In this document: positions 1 to 10,494 of the stretch, piece after piece
Layout of the letters: the number at the start of each line of letters is the position of its first letter
How positions within the stretch are numbered: the stretch's first letter is position 1
Assembly: GCF_001513745.1 (NCBI RefSeq)
Contig: NZ_CP013380.1
Span: 3,844,001 to 3,908,000 of the forward strand
Direction: 5' to 3'
Length of the DNA: 64,000 nt
Origin: Burkholderia humptydooensis
GTDB taxonomy: Bacteria > Pseudomonadota > Gammaproteobacteria > Burkholderiales > Burkholderiaceae
Translations under genes and position numbers: made by a program
The notes under the pieces: model-generated
Told to the model about the DNA's origin: nothing
The model's database searches: none
Seen by the model: the letters and a program-made list of their open reading frames with translations, nothing else

Positions 1-551
1 ACGCGGCCCGCGAAGCCGACTTCCTGAAGCAGTTGCGCCACCTGCCCGCCGCGCTCAACAGCGTGCTCGCGCTCGAGCCGCAGATCATTGCGTGGTCCGA
101 AGAATTCGCGCGCAAGGAGAACGCGCTGTTCCTCGGCCGCGGGCTGCACTACCCGATCTCGCTCGAAGGCGCGCTGAAGCTCAAGGAGATCTCGTACATC
201 CACGCGGAAGCGTATCCGGCGGGCGAGCTGAAGCACGGGCCGCTCGCGCTCGTGACGGAGGCGATGCCGGTCGTGACGGTCGCGCCGAACGATACACTGC
301 TCGAAAAGCTGAAATCGAACATGCAGGAGGTGCGCGCGCGCGGCGGCGAGCTGTACGTGTTCGCCGACGCGGACACGCACATCGTCAACGACGAGGGGCT
401 GCACGTGATCCGGATGCCCGAGCATTACGGGCCGCTGTCGCCGATCCTGCACGTCGTGCCGCTGCAGTTGCTCGCGTATCACACCGCATGCGCGCGCGGC
501 ACCGACGTCGACAAGCCGCGCAATCTCGCGAAGTCGGTGACGGTGGAATAA
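1..551 (+). CDS. glmS: Glutamine-fructose-6-phosphate aminotransferase, C-terminal part
   Basis: This is the 3' part of GlmS, which makes glucosamine-6-phosphate from fructose-6-phosphate and glutamine, the first step to UDP-GlcNAc for peptidoglycan and LPS. The visible part is the second SIS (sugar isomerase) domain and the C-terminal tail. Diagnostic blocks are [25 protein letters not shown] without its last residues, the [16 protein letters not shown] stretch, and the C-terminal [12 protein letters not shown], which carries the conserved lysine of the synthase active site. The reading frame is open back to the window edge, so the N-terminal glutaminase and first SIS domain lie upstream. 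The stop is the TAA at 549-551. Family assignment is secure; regulation cannot be judged from this piece. Confidence 0.96.
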   Translation, partial: AAREADFLKQLRHLPAALNSVLALEPQIIAWSEEFARKENALFLGRGLHYPISLEGALKLKEISYIHAEAYPAGELKHGPLALVTEAMPVVTVAPNDTLLEKLKSNMQEVRARGGELYVFADADTHIVNDEGLHVIRMPEHYGPLSPILHVVPLQLLAYHTACARGTDVDKPRNLAKSVTVE

Positions 552-590
552 TCGCTCGCCGTTCGAGCGCGCGGCAGCACGGCACGCGGC

Positions 591-1088
591 TCACAGCACG
601 ACGGGCGCACTCGACAACTCGTCGCCCGGCGCGCGGCGCGACGGATAGTGCCGCGCGAGCAACGCGGTGACGGCCTCGATCCCGTGAATCGAGCCCGCCT
701 CGAAGCGGCCTCGGCGGAATTCCGCTTCCATCTCGCGGCACGCCTTCTCCCAGTCGTCGCTGTCGACACGCGCATGAATCCCGCGATCGGCGACGATCTC
801 GACGTCGTGATCGGCGAGCAACAGATAGATGAGCACGCCGTTGTTGTGCTCGGTGTCCCACACGCGCAGTTCGGAGAACACATCGATCGCGCGATCGCGC
901 GCGGTCATTCCGCGCAAGAGCATCGACGCGTGCAGCGCGCCTTCGACCGCGAACCGCAGTTGGCCGACGTGCTTCCCGTGGCTCGCGACGATCGCGCGCT
1001 CGATCTTGCCGAGCGTGCGCTTCGGAAACGCCGCGCCGACGCGCCAGCGCGTCATCGACAGGTGCCTCGCGATTCGTGCGATATCCAT
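591..1088 (-). CDS. TPM-domain protein, short soluble form
   Basis: A 165-residue protein of the TPM (TLP18.3/Psb32/MOLO-1) family. It begins MDIARIARHL and carries the family pattern of a helix-rich start, an 'IEVADRGIHARV'-like strand region, and a tryptophan/aspartate motif around DSDDW. There is no signal peptide or transmembrane segment, unlike the upstream paralog. Its ATG overlaps the stop of that paralog by one base (TGATG at 1086-1090), so the two are translationally coupled in a lemA-TPM-TPM operon. This three-gene order is common in beta-proteobacteria. The molecular role is unknown. The name 'phosphatase' sometimes attached to the family comes from a plant thylakoid protein and should not be assumed here. 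Confidence 0.85.
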   Translation of the reverse strand: MDIARIARHLSMTRWRVGAAFPKRTLGKIERAIVASHGKHVGQLRFAVEGALHASMLLRGMTARDRAIDVFSELRVWDTEHNNGVLIYLLLADHDVEIVADRGIHARVDSDDWEKACREMEAEFRRGRFEAGSIHGIEAVTALLARHYPSRRAPGDELSSAPVVL

Positions 1089-1942
1089 CACCACCTCCCG
1101 GACGCGCCGCCGCCGCCGAACCCGCCGCCGCCGCCGCGAAAGCCGTCGCTCCCGCCGCCCCAGCCGCCGCCGCGCCCGCCGATGAACGGCCCGCCGACGC
1201 GCGCGCCCATCCCGCCGCCGAGCAGCGTGAAGAAAAGCGCGATCGCGGCCGCCGCGATCGCAACGAAGAGCGCGCCGGACAACAGCCACGCGACGAAGCC
1301 CACCACGCCGCCCGTGACGACCGAGCCCGCGAGCCGCCCGAATATCGCGCGCAGCACGCCGCCCGCGACGATCGTCATCACGAACAGCAGCGGCAGCAGG
1401 CGGCCGAGCCCGCCTGCATCGCCGCGACGCGCGCGCGGCGGCGGCAGCGGCTCGCCTTCGATCACGCGCATCATGCTGCCGACGCCCGCCGAGATGCCGC
1501 CGTAGAAATCGCCGCGCCGAAAGCTCGGCACGATGATCTCGTCGATGATCCGGTGGCTCGTCGCATCGGTCAGCACGCCTTCGAGCCCGTAGCCGACCTC
1601 GATGCGCAGCGTGCGGTCGTTCTTCGCGACGATGAGGAGCGCGCCGTCGTCGACGTTCGCTCGGCCGAGCTTCCATTGCTCGACGACGCGGATCGAATAC
1701 TGCTCGATCGTCTCGGGCTGCGTCGTCGGCACGATCAGCACCGCGATCTGGCTGCCCTTGCGCGCTTCGAAATCCTTCAGCGACTGTTCGAGCGCCGCGC
1801 GTTCGGCGGCCGTCAGCGTGCCTGTCTCGTCCGTCACGCGCGCGGCGAGCGGCGGCACCGGCTGCTCGGCGCGGCAGGCGCCGCCGCCGATCGACAGGAA
1901 CGTGAGGACCGCGAAGCACGCCGCGCGGAACAAGCCCTTCAA
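1088..1942 (-). CDS. TPM-domain membrane protein with glycine-rich tail
   Basis: A 284-residue exported TPM-family protein. An N-terminal signal peptide (KGLFRAACFAVLTFLSIGG) is followed by the TPM domain (LAARVTDETGTLT, then IAVLIVPTTQPETIEQYSIR and the GYGLEGVLTD block). Two to three hydrophobic helices follow, and then a glycine-rich tail of GG/GGGF repeats. No ATG suits the signal peptide. The TTG at 1940-1942 overlaps the lemA stop (TTGA) and starts the protein exactly at the signal peptide, so coupling to lemA translation is the best reading. The Gly-rich tail resembles E. coli YgcG and is typical of the membrane TPM form. Function unknown; probably works in the envelope with LemA. Confidence 0.85.
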   Translation of the reverse strand: MKGLFRAACFAVLTFLSIGGGACRAEQPVPPLAARVTDETGTLTAAERAALEQSLKDFEARKGSQIAVLIVPTTQPETIEQYSIRVVEQWKLGRANVDDGALLIVAKNDRTLRIEVGYGLEGVLTDATSHRIIDEIIVPSFRRGDFYGGISAGVGSMMRVIEGEPLPPPRARRGDAGGLGRLLPLLFVMTIVAGGVLRAIFGRLAGSVVTGGVVGFVAWLLSGALFVAIAAAAIALFFTLLGGGMGARVGGPFIGGRGGGWGGGSDGFRGGGGGFGGGGASGRW

Positions 1943-2619
1943 TTCGACGCTCCGGCGGCCGGCGCGGGCGTGGTGGCGGGCGCGGGCGTGGTCCCGAAGT
2001 CGACGCGCGGCGGCTTCGAGATCTCCGCTTCGTTCGCGACCGAGAAGTTCGGTTTTTCCTGGTAGCCGAACGCCATCGCGGTCAGGTTGCTCGGGAACGA
2101 GCGAATCGTCGTGTTGTACGCCTGCACCGAGCGGATGTAGCGATTGCGCGCGACCGTGATGCGGTTCTCGGTGCCTTCGAGCTGCGCCTGCAGATCGCGA
2201 AAGTTCGCATCGGACTTCAACTGCGGATAGTTCTCGGACACGACGAGCAGCCGAGACAGCGACGACGTCAGTTGCCCCTGCGCGGCCTCGAATTTCGCGA
2301 ACGCCTGCGGGTCGGACAGCAGCTCCGGCGTCGCGCGAATCGAGCCGACCTGCGCGCGCGCCTCGGTCACGCGCGTGAGCACGTCGCGCTCCTGATTCGC
2401 ATAGCCCTTCACGGTATTGACGAGATTCGGCACGAGATCCGCGCGGCGCTGATACTGATTCAGCACCTCCGACCAGCTCGCCTTCACCTGCTCGTCCTGC
2501 ACCTGAATCGCGTTGTAGCCGCAACCGGACAACGCGAATGCGAGCGCCGCCAGCAGCGCGGCGCCGATCAGACGCATCCATGTCGCGGCGGGACGCGGGA
2601 CCGAAGAGTGATGTCGCAT
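1939..2619 (-). CDS. lemA: LemA family lipoprotein
   Basis: A 226-residue LemA-family protein. The start chosen is the ATG at 2617-2619, which has GGAG eight bases upstream; a longer open frame upstream has no such site. The signal peptide ends in a lipobox (FALSGCG), so the protein is predicted to be a lipoprotein anchored through that cysteine. The LemA core follows: the conserved DLVPNLVNTVKGYA, ENYPQLKSD and RYIRSVQAYNTTI motifs, all in long helices. A Pro/Ala-rich low-complexity tail ends the protein. LemA proteins are widespread with no settled biochemical role. Fusion of the 3' end to the downstream TPM start codon marks an operon. Confidence 0.92.
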   Translation of the reverse strand: MRHHSSVPRPAATWMRLIGAALLAALAFALSGCGYNAIQVQDEQVKASWSEVLNQYQRRADLVPNLVNTVKGYANQERDVLTRVTEARAQVGSIRATPELLSDPQAFAKFEAAQGQLTSSLSRLLVVSENYPQLKSDANFRDLQAQLEGTENRITVARNRYIRSVQAYNTTIRSFPSNLTAMAFGYQEKPNFSVANEAEISKPPRVDFGTTPAPATTPAPAAGASN

Positions 2620-3297
2620 TCTGCCATCTCCATTGCAGTTCGCCGGGGAAGGCGCGGCGCCGGCCGCCGACGGCTCGTCTCGGGCCATCGCCCGCGAATC
2701 GCCGTACAGGCTTCGAATCGATGCTACGTATGCGGTTCCTGATCCACTTGATTTGCGTCAACGGTCGACCTGCGCGGCGAGACAGCAAGAATCGTACGCG
2801 ATATCCCGCCGCCGTTTTTGGGCCCGCTCGGCGGCCGAGCCTCAGCATGTGTCGGCCGGCGCGCATGCAACGGGGCTCGATTGAGGTAGGTCAACCCGCA
2901 TCATCCAGCCGGCACTACAGTGAAACGATCATTCGCGTTCGATCCCGGTGCTCAGGCCCCCGAAATGAAAGCACTCAAGCGATTCGCGATTGCAACGGTC
3001 GCCACGCCGCTCGCAACGGGATTCGGGATTGCCCGCCCCACGCGGGCGTCGGTGGAGATGGAGGCTGCACGGCGCTTTGCGATCGGCGCGGCGCGCCGGC
3101 TCGGCGCAATCGCAACCGTCGTGTGGCTGCCTCGCCATCGATGCCGCACGCTCGGCTTCCTGCCGTACCCGTTGTTGCTCGCGCCCGCTCGCCCATCTTT
3201 TCATGCATCGCGGCCATCGGCATCGCAACGCTTCGGGAAGTGAAGCGCGCCGTTGCGGCAGACATCGACATCCATCGACGAGACAGGAGCGCTTGCC
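2620..3297. other. Intergenic region before the copper ATPase
   Basis: About 680 bases between the divergent lemA and copper-ATPase genes. A short rightward open frame (2965-3243, beginning MKALKRFAIATVATPL) has a weakly hydrophobic start but no ribosome site or recognisable domain, so it is not called as a gene. The clearest element is the FNR-like box at 2881-2894, listed separately. No CueR-type dyad was found here, although one precedes copZ downstream of the ATPase. Confidence 0.5.
2881..2894 (+). promoter_or_regulatory. FNR/ANR-like box with possible -10
   Basis: TTGAGGTAGGTCAA is a near-match to the FNR/ANR consensus TTGAT-N4-ATCAA (eight of ten positions). A TACAGT hexamer at 2916-2921 lies where the -10 of a class II FNR promoter would fall, with the box centred about 41 bases before a start near 2928. 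This would place the downstream copper ATPase under oxygen-limited control, with a long leader of about 370 bases. Sequence inference only. Confidence 0.4.
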
Positions 3298-4127
3298 ATG
3301 CACGACGCACATGTCCATCACGATCACGGCCACGACGCGGACGAACGGCGTGATCCGAGTCGCTCGCACGATGCGGGGGCGCCCGGCGAAACGGTGGTCG
3401 ACCCGGTCTGCGGCATGACGGTGCCGCTCGACGCGAAACGTCGATACGACTATCGGGGCCGCACGTATCGCTTCTGCAGCGACCGGTGCCTGGCAGCATT
3501 TCGCGCATCGCCGCAGCAGTTCGTCGGGATGCCGAAGCAGCCGCCCGGCGAAGCCGCGGCGCAGCCGGGCACGATCTACACGTGCCCGATGCACCCGCAG
3601 ATACGCGCAAACGCGCCGGGCGACTGCCCGATCTGCGGGATGGCGCTCGAGCCGCTCGCGCCGGGCGCGGCCGAAGAGAGGAACCCCGAGCTCGAATCGA
3701 TGACACGGCGCTTCTGGGTCGGCCTCGCGCTGTCCGTGCCGCTCGTGCTGATGACGATGGGCGCGATGGCGCTGCCGTTCGATATCGGCGCAGGCATCGA
3801 CGCGCTGCTCGCACGCTGGCCGCGGCCGTTCGGGACGGCGGCGTCGTGGCCGCAATGCGTGCAGGCCGCGCTCGCGACGCCTGTCGTGCTGTGGGGCGGC
3901 TGGCCGTTCTTCGTGCGCGGCTGGAAGTCGTTCGTCACGCGGCAGTTGAACATGTTCAGCCTGATCGCGCTCGGCGTCGCGGCGGCCTATCTGTTCAGCG
4001 TGTTCGCGCTGCTGTTCCCCGACGCGCTTCCGCAGGCGTTCCGCAACGGCCATGACATTCCGCTCTATTTCGAGGCATCGGCGGTGATCGTGACGCTCGT
4101 GCTGCTCGGCCAGGTGCTCGAACTGCG

Positions 4128-5029
4128 CGCGCGCGCACGCACGTCGAGCGCGATCCGCGGCCTGCTGCAGCTCACGCCGCACACGGCGGTGCGCGTGAAG
4201 TCCGACGGCTCGGAGGAGAGCGTCCCGCTTGAGGCGGTCGTCGTCGGCGATACGCTGCGCGTGAAACCCGGCTCGAAGGTGCCGGTCGACGGCATCGTCG
4301 TCGAAGGGCACTCGAGCGTCGACGAATCGATGATCACCGGCGAGCCGGTGCCCGCCGAGAAAACCGAGGGCAGCCCGGTGACGGGCGCGACCGTCAACCA
4401 GACGGGCACGTTCGTGATGCGCGCGGAAAGGATCGGCGCCGACACGCTGCTCGCGCGGATCGTGCAGATGGTCGCCGAAGCCGGACGCTCGCGCGCGCCG
4501 ATCCAGAAGCTCGCCGATCAGGTGTCCGGCTGGTTCGTGCTCGCCGTCATCGCGCTCGCCGCGATCGCGTCCGTCGCATGGGCGGCGTTCGGTCCGGCCC
4601 CCGCGCTCGCGAACGCGCTCGTCGTCGCGATCAGCGTGCTCATCATCGCGTGCCCGTGCGCGCTCGGCCTCGCGACGCCCGTGTCGATCATCGTCGGCGT
4701 CGGCCGAGGCGCGCGCGAAGGCGTGCTCATCAAGGATGCCGAAGCATTGGAACTGATGGAGAAGGTCGATACCGTCGTCGTCGACAAGACCGGCACGCTG
4801 ACGCAGGGGCGGCCGCGCGTGCAGACGGTCGTCGCGCTCGACCCGCGGCGCGAGCGCGCGCTGCTCGGCGATGCGGCGAGCCTCGAAGGCGTGAGCGAGC
4901 ACCCGCTCGCGCAGGCGATCGTCGAGCATGCGACGCAGGCGGGCGCGGCGCGCAAACCGGTGGAATCCTTCGATTCGGTGCCCGGCAAGGGCGTGAAAGG
5001 CACGATCGACGAGCGCGCGGTCGCGCTCG
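4128..5029 (+). repeat. 902-bp direct repeat in the copper ATPase, copy 1
   Basis: Identical by eye to 5236-6137. The match starts after position 4127 (g here, c in copy 2) and stops at 5029, where 5030 differs from 6138. It encodes the actuator domain, transmembrane helices with the CPC site and the first part of the P/N domains. Confidence 0.9.
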
Positions 5030-5235
5030 CACGCGATCGGCCTCGCGATGACGGCGTCGAACGGTTCGATCGCGCGGCCGCCGTATGTTCGCGATCGGAA
5101 CTTGCCGGCATGCGTCGCACCCGCGACCGCGCTCCGCCAGGCGTCCGCGCCATCGGGCCGACATCCGTCACCGCTCATGTCCTCGACGGCAGGCGGCGGC
5201 TGACGTACCTCGGCGCTCGCCAGGGCTCGAACTGC
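5030..5235 (+). other. Linker between the two ATPase repeats; looks like base-dropout copy of flanking gene sequence
   Basis: These 206 bases have no convincing gene. Their first part matches the sequence after copy 2 (from 6138) in order but with many missing bases: cttgccggc at 5101 corresponds to 6251, and gccgacatccgtcaccgc at 5157 corresponds to ggcgacaatcccgtcaccgc at 6350. The last bases (cagggctcgaactgc at 5221) match caggtgctcgaactgc at 4111 with one base lost. Almost all differences are deletions in the linker, the pattern expected of low-quality read ends rather than of natural divergence. Confidence 0.7.
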
Positions 5236-6137
5236 CGCGCGCGCACGCACGTCGAGCGCGATCCGCGGCCTGCTGCAGCTCACGCCGCACACGGCGGTGC
5301 GCGTGAAGTCCGACGGCTCGGAGGAGAGCGTCCCGCTTGAGGCGGTCGTCGTCGGCGATACGCTGCGCGTGAAACCCGGCTCGAAGGTGCCGGTCGACGG
5401 CATCGTCGTCGAAGGGCACTCGAGCGTCGACGAATCGATGATCACCGGCGAGCCGGTGCCCGCCGAGAAAACCGAGGGCAGCCCGGTGACGGGCGCGACC
5501 GTCAACCAGACGGGCACGTTCGTGATGCGCGCGGAAAGGATCGGCGCCGACACGCTGCTCGCGCGGATCGTGCAGATGGTCGCCGAAGCCGGACGCTCGC
5601 GCGCGCCGATCCAGAAGCTCGCCGATCAGGTGTCCGGCTGGTTCGTGCTCGCCGTCATCGCGCTCGCCGCGATCGCGTCCGTCGCATGGGCGGCGTTCGG
5701 TCCGGCCCCCGCGCTCGCGAACGCGCTCGTCGTCGCGATCAGCGTGCTCATCATCGCGTGCCCGTGCGCGCTCGGCCTCGCGACGCCCGTGTCGATCATC
5801 GTCGGCGTCGGCCGAGGCGCGCGCGAAGGCGTGCTCATCAAGGATGCCGAAGCATTGGAACTGATGGAGAAGGTCGATACCGTCGTCGTCGACAAGACCG
5901 GCACGCTGACGCAGGGGCGGCCGCGCGTGCAGACGGTCGTCGCGCTCGACCCGCGGCGCGAGCGCGCGCTGCTCGGCGATGCGGCGAGCCTCGAAGGCGT
6001 GAGCGAGCACCCGCTCGCGCAGGCGATCGTCGAGCATGCGACGCAGGCGGGCGCGGCGCGCAAACCGGTGGAATCCTTCGATTCGGTGCCCGGCAAGGGC
6101 GTGAAAGGCACGATCGACGAGCGCGCGGTCGCGCTCG
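5236..6137 (+). repeat. 902-bp direct repeat in the copper ATPase, copy 2
   Basis: Second copy of the segment at 4128-5029. From here the correct reading frame continues without interruption into the unique 3' part of the gene (6138-6829), which holds the GDGVND hinge and the last membrane helices. Confidence 0.9.
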
Positions 6138-6884
6138 GCAACGCGCATCTGATGGCGGACCTCGCGATCGACTGCACGGCTGTCGAAACGGATTCGAATC
6201 GCCTGCGCGAAGCCGGCCAGACCGTGATGTATGTCGCGATCGACGGAAGGCTTGCCGGCTATATCGGCGTCGCGGACCCGATCAAGGCGACGACGCCGGA
6301 CGCGGTGCGGCTGCTCAAGGCGTCGGGCGCGCGCATCGTGATGCTGACGGGCGACAATCCCGTCACCGCGAACGCGGTCGCGAAGACGCTGTCGCTCGAC
6401 GGCGTGAAGGCGGGCGTGCTGCCCGAGGACAAGTACCGGCACGTGCAGGCGCTGCAGCAGCAAGGGCATGTCGTCGCGATGGCGGGCGACGGCGTCAACG
6501 ACGCACCGGCGCTCGCGCAGGCGAACGTCGGCATCGCGATGGGCACCGGCACCGACGTCGCGATGAACAGCGCCCGGATCGTGCTCGTGAAGGGCGATCT
6601 GCGCGGCATCGCACGCGCGCGCGCGCTCAGCGTCGCGACGATGAAGAACATCCGGCAGAACCTGTTCTTCGCATTCGTCTACAACGCAGTCGGCATTCCG
6701 GTCGCGGCGGGCGTGCTGTATCCGTGGTTCGGCATCACGCTGAGCCCGATCTTCGCGAGCGCCGCGATGGCGGCGAGCTCGGTTTCCGTCATCGGCAACG
6801 CGCTGCGGTTGCGTGCCGCGAAGACCTGAGCGGGCGGCGCGCGGGCGGCGGATCTGCTCGACGCTCGAACGCCGGCCGCGCCGC

Positions 6885-7085
6885 TCACGCGGCGACGACG
6901 GCCGGATGGAATCCCGCGGCTTCGATAATCTCGACCACGCGCTCGACGCCGAGCGCCGAGCCGACTTCGACCACCTTCGACGCGATGTCGACGGAAACGG
7001 CCGCCGACGCATCGACGGCCTTGATCGCCTGCGTGATCGCGTTCGCGCAGCCGCCGCACGACATGTCCTTCACTTCGAGCTTCAT
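6885..7085 (-). CDS. copZ: Copper chaperone, heavy-metal-associated domain
   Basis: A 66-residue single HMA domain protein. It starts MKLEVKDMSCGGC, with the metal-binding CxxC at Cys10 and Cys13, and keeps the ferredoxin-like pattern ending GFHPAVVAA. The ATG at 7083-7085 has GGAG nine bases before it; a longer open frame upstream lacks a site. Proteins of this kind carry Cu(I) in the cytoplasm and hand it to P1B ATPases or to the CueR regulator. It converges on the copper ATPase, 55 bases away, so the two form a copper-handling locus. The CueR-type promoter just upstream (7118-7148) predicts copper induction. Assignment to copper rather than another soft metal rests on that promoter and the neighbouring CPC ATPase. 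Confidence 0.92.
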   Translation of the reverse strand: MKLEVKDMSCGGCANAITQAIKAVDASAAVSVDIASKVVEVGSALGVERVVEIIEAAGFHPAVVAA

Positions 7086-7117
7086 GTTGCTTCTCCAGGG
7101 GGATTTGGGGCGATCGA

Positions 7118-7148
7118 AGGATGAATCTTCCCACAGTGGGAAGGTCAA
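7118..7148 (-). promoter_or_regulatory. CueR (MerR-family) type promoter of copZ
   Basis: Read on the minus strand: -35 TTGACC (7143-7148), a 19-base spacer, -10 CATCCT (7118-7123). The spacer carries the dyad TTCCCACTGTGGGAA. The over-long 19-base spacer with a central dyad is the hallmark of MerR-family promoters, and the bases closely parallel the E. coli copA promoter bound by CueR. No cueR gene is in the window. Confidence 0.8.
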
Positions 7149-7271
7149 GCGCGGGCGGCCGGATCGGCTGCGCAGCCGGGGCCGGCGCGCCCGCTGCGAT
7201 CGGCTCCGGCGACACGTTCGTCGCGGCCGTCGAATCGTCGAATCGTCGAATCGCCCCGCCCGGCTCGCGCG

Positions 7272-8009
7272 TCAGCGCTTCGCCGGCGCCCGGCAAAGCG
7301 CGAGATTGTGCAGGATCGCGTCGCCCGTCGGCTTGTAGTTGTCGGCGTCGCACGGCGGCAGGCCGAACGCCTCGCTATGATCCTGCTGCGCGCGATAGGC
7401 GAGCGTATCGGACAGCACGGCCACGCATTGCGCGCGATCGCCGCGGTGGTACTCCGTCAGCGCCAGATCGCTCTTCGCCCGGTCCAGCTCGATCCAGTCC
7501 ATGAAGCCGCTGCATTCGGCCAGCAGCGATTTCAGCGTCGCGCGCGCGCCATCGTAGTCGTGCGCCGCGTATTGCTTGTGCGACCGCTCGGTGCGCACGC
7601 TCCGCGCGCGATCGGCGCACGCGGCGCTCGGGCGCCGATATTCACCGTCGAACGACGCGCGCATCCCGCAAAAATCCCGGCACGCGTCCGAGCCTGACGT
7701 ATCCAGCCTGACGACGCCGTGCCCGCCGGACACCGCGATCCGGCATACGTTGTCGCCGTCGCGCGCGATGCCGACGCGCCCATCGAACGTGCCGCTCAGC
7801 GCGCAGGTATGGCAGTTGCCGCCGATCGTCTCGATGTCGAAGGCATTGCCCTTGACGGTCAGCACGCCGTGCGCGCTGCCGCCTTCGACGTACAGATAGC
7901 GGCCCGCGTCGACCGCCGGGCCGGCGGCGATCGCCGGCACGCTAGCCGAAAGGCCCGCTGAAAACACGGCCGCCGCGACCGCCGCCCGCATACGGATTCT
8001 CCAGTTCAT
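7272..8009 (-). CDS. Secreted cysteine-rich protein of unknown function
   Basis: A 245-residue protein starting MNWRIRMRAAVAAAV at an ATG with AAGGGGG ten bases upstream. The signal peptide ends around VPAIAA. The mature part has about nine cysteines, some in pairs (CHTC, CRDFC), compatible with periplasmic disulfides or metal binding, and a C-terminal helical half (residues about 130-245). I do not recognise a family. Its C-terminal half has helix-turn-helix spacing that could be tetratricopeptide-like, but no repeat could be confirmed. It lies 61 bases after the membrane-protein gene 8071-8574 on the same strand and may be co-transcribed with it. Confidence 0.75.
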   Translation of the reverse strand: MNWRIRMRAAVAAAVFSAGLSASVPAIAAGPAVDAGRYLYVEGGSAHGVLTVKGNAFDIETIGGNCHTCALSGTFDGRVGIARDGDNVCRIAVSGGHGVVRLDTSGSDACRDFCGMRASFDGEYRRPSAACADRARSVRTERSHKQYAAHDYDGARATLKSLLAECSGFMDWIELDRAKSDLALTEYHRGDRAQCVAVLSDTLAYRAQQDHSEAFGLPPCDADNYKPTGDAILHNLALCRAPAKR

Positions 8010-8070
8010 TCGCGCCCCCTTCGTCGATGTGCGGTGCAACCCGCGCGCGCCGGTCACGACGCGCGCAACG

Positions 8071-8574
8071 TCATGCGGATTCGCCCGCGAGCAGCCGCAG
8101 CCGCCGCGCCTGCCGCGGCAGCACGATGTACATGCCGGCCGCGACGTTCAGCATCCAGCCGATCGCCTGACCGACGAGCGGATGGCCGGCATGGCGCAGC
8201 GGCATCGTCGCCACGCTGATCGGCAGCGCGGCCAGCGCGGCCCAGCCGGCCGTCGTCAGTCCGAGCGTCAGCGCCTGCCACAGCGACAGCCGGCCGGGCG
8301 CCGTCAGCGCGTGCGCGGCGAACCCGCCGCGCACCATGTATCCGGTGATCGGCAGGCAAACCGCGAGGCCAACGATGAAGGCGACGCCGGCGATCGCCGT
8401 CGCGTTGCCGCTCGGCAGCCGGCCGGCGACGGGATCGGTTCGCCATATCCACCATCCGACGATCGCGACGCCGGCGATCCATACCGGCGCGCTGGCGAGC
8501 GTCTGACGCCACATGCACGACCACCACACCGACAGGCGTCGGCCGAACGTCATCGGCGGCAGCATCTGGAACAT
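8071..8574 (-). CDS. Integral membrane protein of unknown function
   Basis: A 167-residue protein with about four hydrophobic helices (VWIAGVAIVGWWIW, AIAGVAFIVGLAVCLPI, a segment near LTLGLTTAGWAALAAL, and VGQAIGWMLNVAAGMYIV). An ATG at 8586 is open, but the GGAGG six bases before the ATG at 8574 fixes the start at MFQMLPPM. Tryptophan-rich, no charged catalytic residues in the helices, no family recognised. On the same strand as the secreted protein that follows it. Confidence 0.7.
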   Translation of the reverse strand: MFQMLPPMTFGRRLSVWWSCMWRQTLASAPVWIAGVAIVGWWIWRTDPVAGRLPSGNATAIAGVAFIVGLAVCLPITGYMVRGGFAAHALTAPGRLSLWQALTLGLTTAGWAALAALPISVATMPLRHAGHPLVGQAIGWMLNVAAGMYIVLPRQARRLRLLAGESA

Positions 8575-8817
8575 ATCAACCTCCATTCTTGTTATCGGTT
8601 CTGTGAACGCGACGAATGCGGCTTCGTTCGACGGTTGATGCGTGCGGACGGCGGGCGCGCTCGCCCCGGTCCGGCAGCGCGGACCGGCGAGCGGCCCGCG
8701 CTTTTGCGCGCTTTTGCGCGCTTTCGCGGCGCGCCGCCCGCGCGATTGCGGCGCGGGCGTCTTCTTGCTTCACGTCGGCCGGCCCGCGCTGCCGCGGCCG
8801 GGCCGGACGTCAGGACG

Positions 8818-10494
<1,677 letters not shown>

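Larger units (their letters stand above)
3298..6829 (+). pseudogene. P1B-type copper-transporting ATPase, frame broken by internal duplication
   Basis: The start is the ATG at 3298 behind AGGAG. The N-terminus is His-rich, then a YHS domain ([11 protein letters not shown]) and a heavy-metal-binding domain ([17 protein letters not shown]), then a P1B ATPase. Visible motifs are TGEPVP in the actuator domain, the CPC metal-site triplet at 4651-4659, the phosphorylation motif DKTGT near 4782, SEHPLAQ, and GDGVND at 6484. A 902-bp segment is present twice, offset by 1,108 bases, which is not a multiple of three. The first frame therefore runs 3298-5340 and ends in nonsense, while the rest is open only from 5297 to 6829. 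Removing one repeat plus linker gives a normal protein of 807 residues. As written, neither half has a full set of domains. See the findings for why this may be an assembly artefact. Confidence 0.85.

Noticed and set aside
2965..3243. A 93-codon rightward ORF before the copper ATPase
   Set aside because: No ribosome site, no recognisable domain and an Arg-rich second half.
5030..5235. The ATPase linker as an inserted foreign element or new gene
   Set aside because: It has no terminal repeats or target duplication and aligns in order with the ATPase's own flanking sequence with bases missing.
2929..5553. An 874-codon leftward open frame across the copper ATPase
   Set aside because: It is antisense to a gene with clear P1B ATPase motifs and is rich in Arg, Asp and Ala as expected of an antisense frame in GC-rich DNA. 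It also crosses the duplicated segment.
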